47,770 nt of DNA, from positions 1 through 47,770 of the forward strand of contig PWQX01000066.1 in the NCBI GenBank assembly GCA_003556605.1, given 5' to 3'. Of the stretch, positions 46,735 to 47,770 are shown piece after piece. This stretch comes from Spirochaetaceae bacterium. Its GTDB lineage: Bacteria; Spirochaetota; Spirochaetia; DSM-27196; SLAA01. Positions within the stretch are counted from its first letter, which is position 1. Each line of letters starts with the position of its first letter. The notes below the pieces were generated by a model. It saw only the letters and a program-made list of their open reading frames with translations, was not told where the DNA came from and did no database searches. Made by a program: the position numbers and the translations under genes.

Positions 46735-47770
46735 CTACAGGATACCCACCAAGCGCGCGTAGTGGCGATAGAGCAGCAGCACCGAGCGCACATAGTTCAC
46801 CGGCTCGTCACCACGCGCGTAGCCGTGCTTCACCACGTGGTGTTGGAAATACTCGGGTATCTTCTTCTTGCGCATGAAGCGCTCCACGTTCGATTCCCAC
46901 ACGGTAGGATCAACCCCATGCTCGGACGCCAGGCGCCGTGCATCCTCAACGTGCCCATGCCCTACGTTGTATGACGCCAGTACAAAGCGCAGTCTCTCGT
47001 CCTCATCCGGTATACGCTCGTCCCAGTAGTCCTGCAGCCAGGCAATGAACCGGGTTCCGGCCGCGATACTCTGACGCGGGTCATCGGGATTACGAGCACC
47101 GAAGGCGCGCGCGGTCCCCGGCATCAATTGCATGAGCCCGCGCGCGCCGGCCCACGATCGGGCGTGCGGCTGAAAACGCGATTCGTGAAAGATCAGCGCC
47201 GCCAGCAGCCGCCAGTCCCAGCCGATCTCAGCAGCGAATTCTTGAATGATCTCGTCGTACGGCGATATCTGCTGCAGCCCCACTGCAAAAAAGCCTTCGT
47301 CGATCAGCTCTCGCGCCGCAGAGCGCTCATGGAAGTATCGCCGGTATATGACGTGGTAATCTGCTCCTCGCTGCTCTTCTTCAAGCCAGGCGTCGATTGC
47401 CGCCAGTAGCTCCGGCGCTCGCGGCGACACCGCCCACGCAATCCGCTGCGGTAGACTGAGCTGGGTGTCGATGTCAAGATTGGTATGGTACGCCTGCGAA
47501 ACCCTGGCAATGTTACGGTCGGCAACTGTATACTCCAGCGAACCCACGGCGACGCGCCGAATCAGCTCGTCGGTTGTGAGATTCTCCGGCGCCTCGAACA
47601 AATCGATCATAATCCCTAATTCTTCCATCAGATTACGCAAACGCGTAACATACGCCGAACCGCGACGCACCACAACGGCCTTGCCGTCAAGCTCAATGGC
47701 ATCGCGTACCAGCGCCGCCTCAATCGCATCCGCAGTCATGCTATGACGCTCGTCCGGCAAGCGTTGCACC
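46735..47770 (-). CDS. mltF: Membrane-bound lytic murein transglycosylase MltF-like (5' end missing)
   Basis: Cleaves peptidoglycan glycan strands in the periplasm. The visible 344 residues hold the C-terminal part of a periplasmic solute-binding-like domain (ELDGKAVVVRRGSAYVTRLR; TVADRNIARV) and then a lysozyme-like SLT domain from about residue 175. The catalytic Glu196 lies in ALIFHESRFQPHARSWAGAR, with GLMQLMPGTA following and YNVGHGHVEDA later, as in MltF. The reading frame is open to the right edge, so the signal or lipoprotein sequence lies outside; the GTG at 47769 is not the true start. It converges on the phospholipase-C-like gene. Confidence 0.88.
   Translation of the reverse strand, partial: VQRLPDERHSMTADAIEAALVRDAIELDGKAVVVRRGSAYVTRLRNLMEELGIMIDLFEAPENLTTDELIRRVAVGSLEYTVADRNIARVSQAYHTNLDIDTQLSLPQRIAWAVSPRAPELLAAIDAWLEEEQRGADYHVIYRRYFHERSAARELIDEGFFAVGLQQISPYDEIIQEFAAEIGWDWRLLAALIFHESRFQPHARSWAGARGLMQLMPGTARAFGARNPDDPRQSIAAGTRFIAWLQDYWDERIPDEDERLRFVLASYNVGHGHVEDARRLASEHGVDPTVWESNVERFMRKKKIPEYFQHHVVKHGYARGDEPVNYVRSVLLLYRHYARLVGIL

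Overview
The window comes from a free-living-type spirochaete (order Spirochaetales), with a base composition that looks to be in the mid-50s % GC. Four things support this. The gene order secY-rpmJ-rpsM-rpsK-rpoA-rplQ lacks infA, adk, map and rpsD. RpoB has Asn at the position equivalent to E. coli Ser531, as reported for spirochaetes. There is a long pyrophosphate-dependent phosphofructokinase. There is also a zinc-dependent phospholipase-C-family protein of a kind I associate with spirochaetes. Genus cannot be fixed from sequence alone.

Bases 1-27,771 (all minus strand) form one almost unbroken gene-expression supercluster. In transcription order it reads: promoter, tRNA-Thr, rpmG, tRNA-Trp, secE, nusG, rplK, rplA, rplJ, rplL, rpoB, rpoC, rpsL, rpsG; then a 352-base gap with a strong promoter in front of tuf; then tuf, a terminator-like hairpin, rpsJ and the S10-spc-alpha block down to rpoA and rplQ. 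fusA is absent from its usual place between rpsG and tuf. Downstream of rplQ, a membrane-anchored protein of unknown role runs off the left edge.

Bases 27,879-47,770 hold single genes and short operons for housekeeping metabolism on both strands: a DHH/DHHA1 phosphoesterase; glk with a UDP-sugar-pyrophosphorylase-like gene; dcd; a 56-residue basic protein with its own promoter and terminator; folB; proA-proB; gnd; a type I DAHP synthase; asnS; manA with a YaiI/YqxD-family gene; pfp; a DUF2779-type nuclease-like protein behind a small exported TPR protein; a zinc phospholipase-C-family protein; and the C-terminal part of an MltF-like lytic transglycosylase. Several feed central carbon metabolism (Glk, Gnd, ManA, PFP), with PFP suggesting PPi-linked glycolysis.

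Many promoters are readable as TTGAnn, 17-18 bases, TAnnnT. At least three genes (glk, manA and the phospholipase-C-like gene) have the -10 box so close to the start codon, without a Shine-Dalgarno sequence, that their mRNAs are probably leaderless. I found no CRISPR array, insertion sequence, prophage or clear new multi-gene system. The points most worth a second look are the leaderless set, the small basic protein and SD-less dcd behind its terminator, the tuf-rpsJ attenuator, the frame-disrupted stretch between proB and folB, and the orphan Cas4-like/DEDD protein with a degenerate nuclease site.
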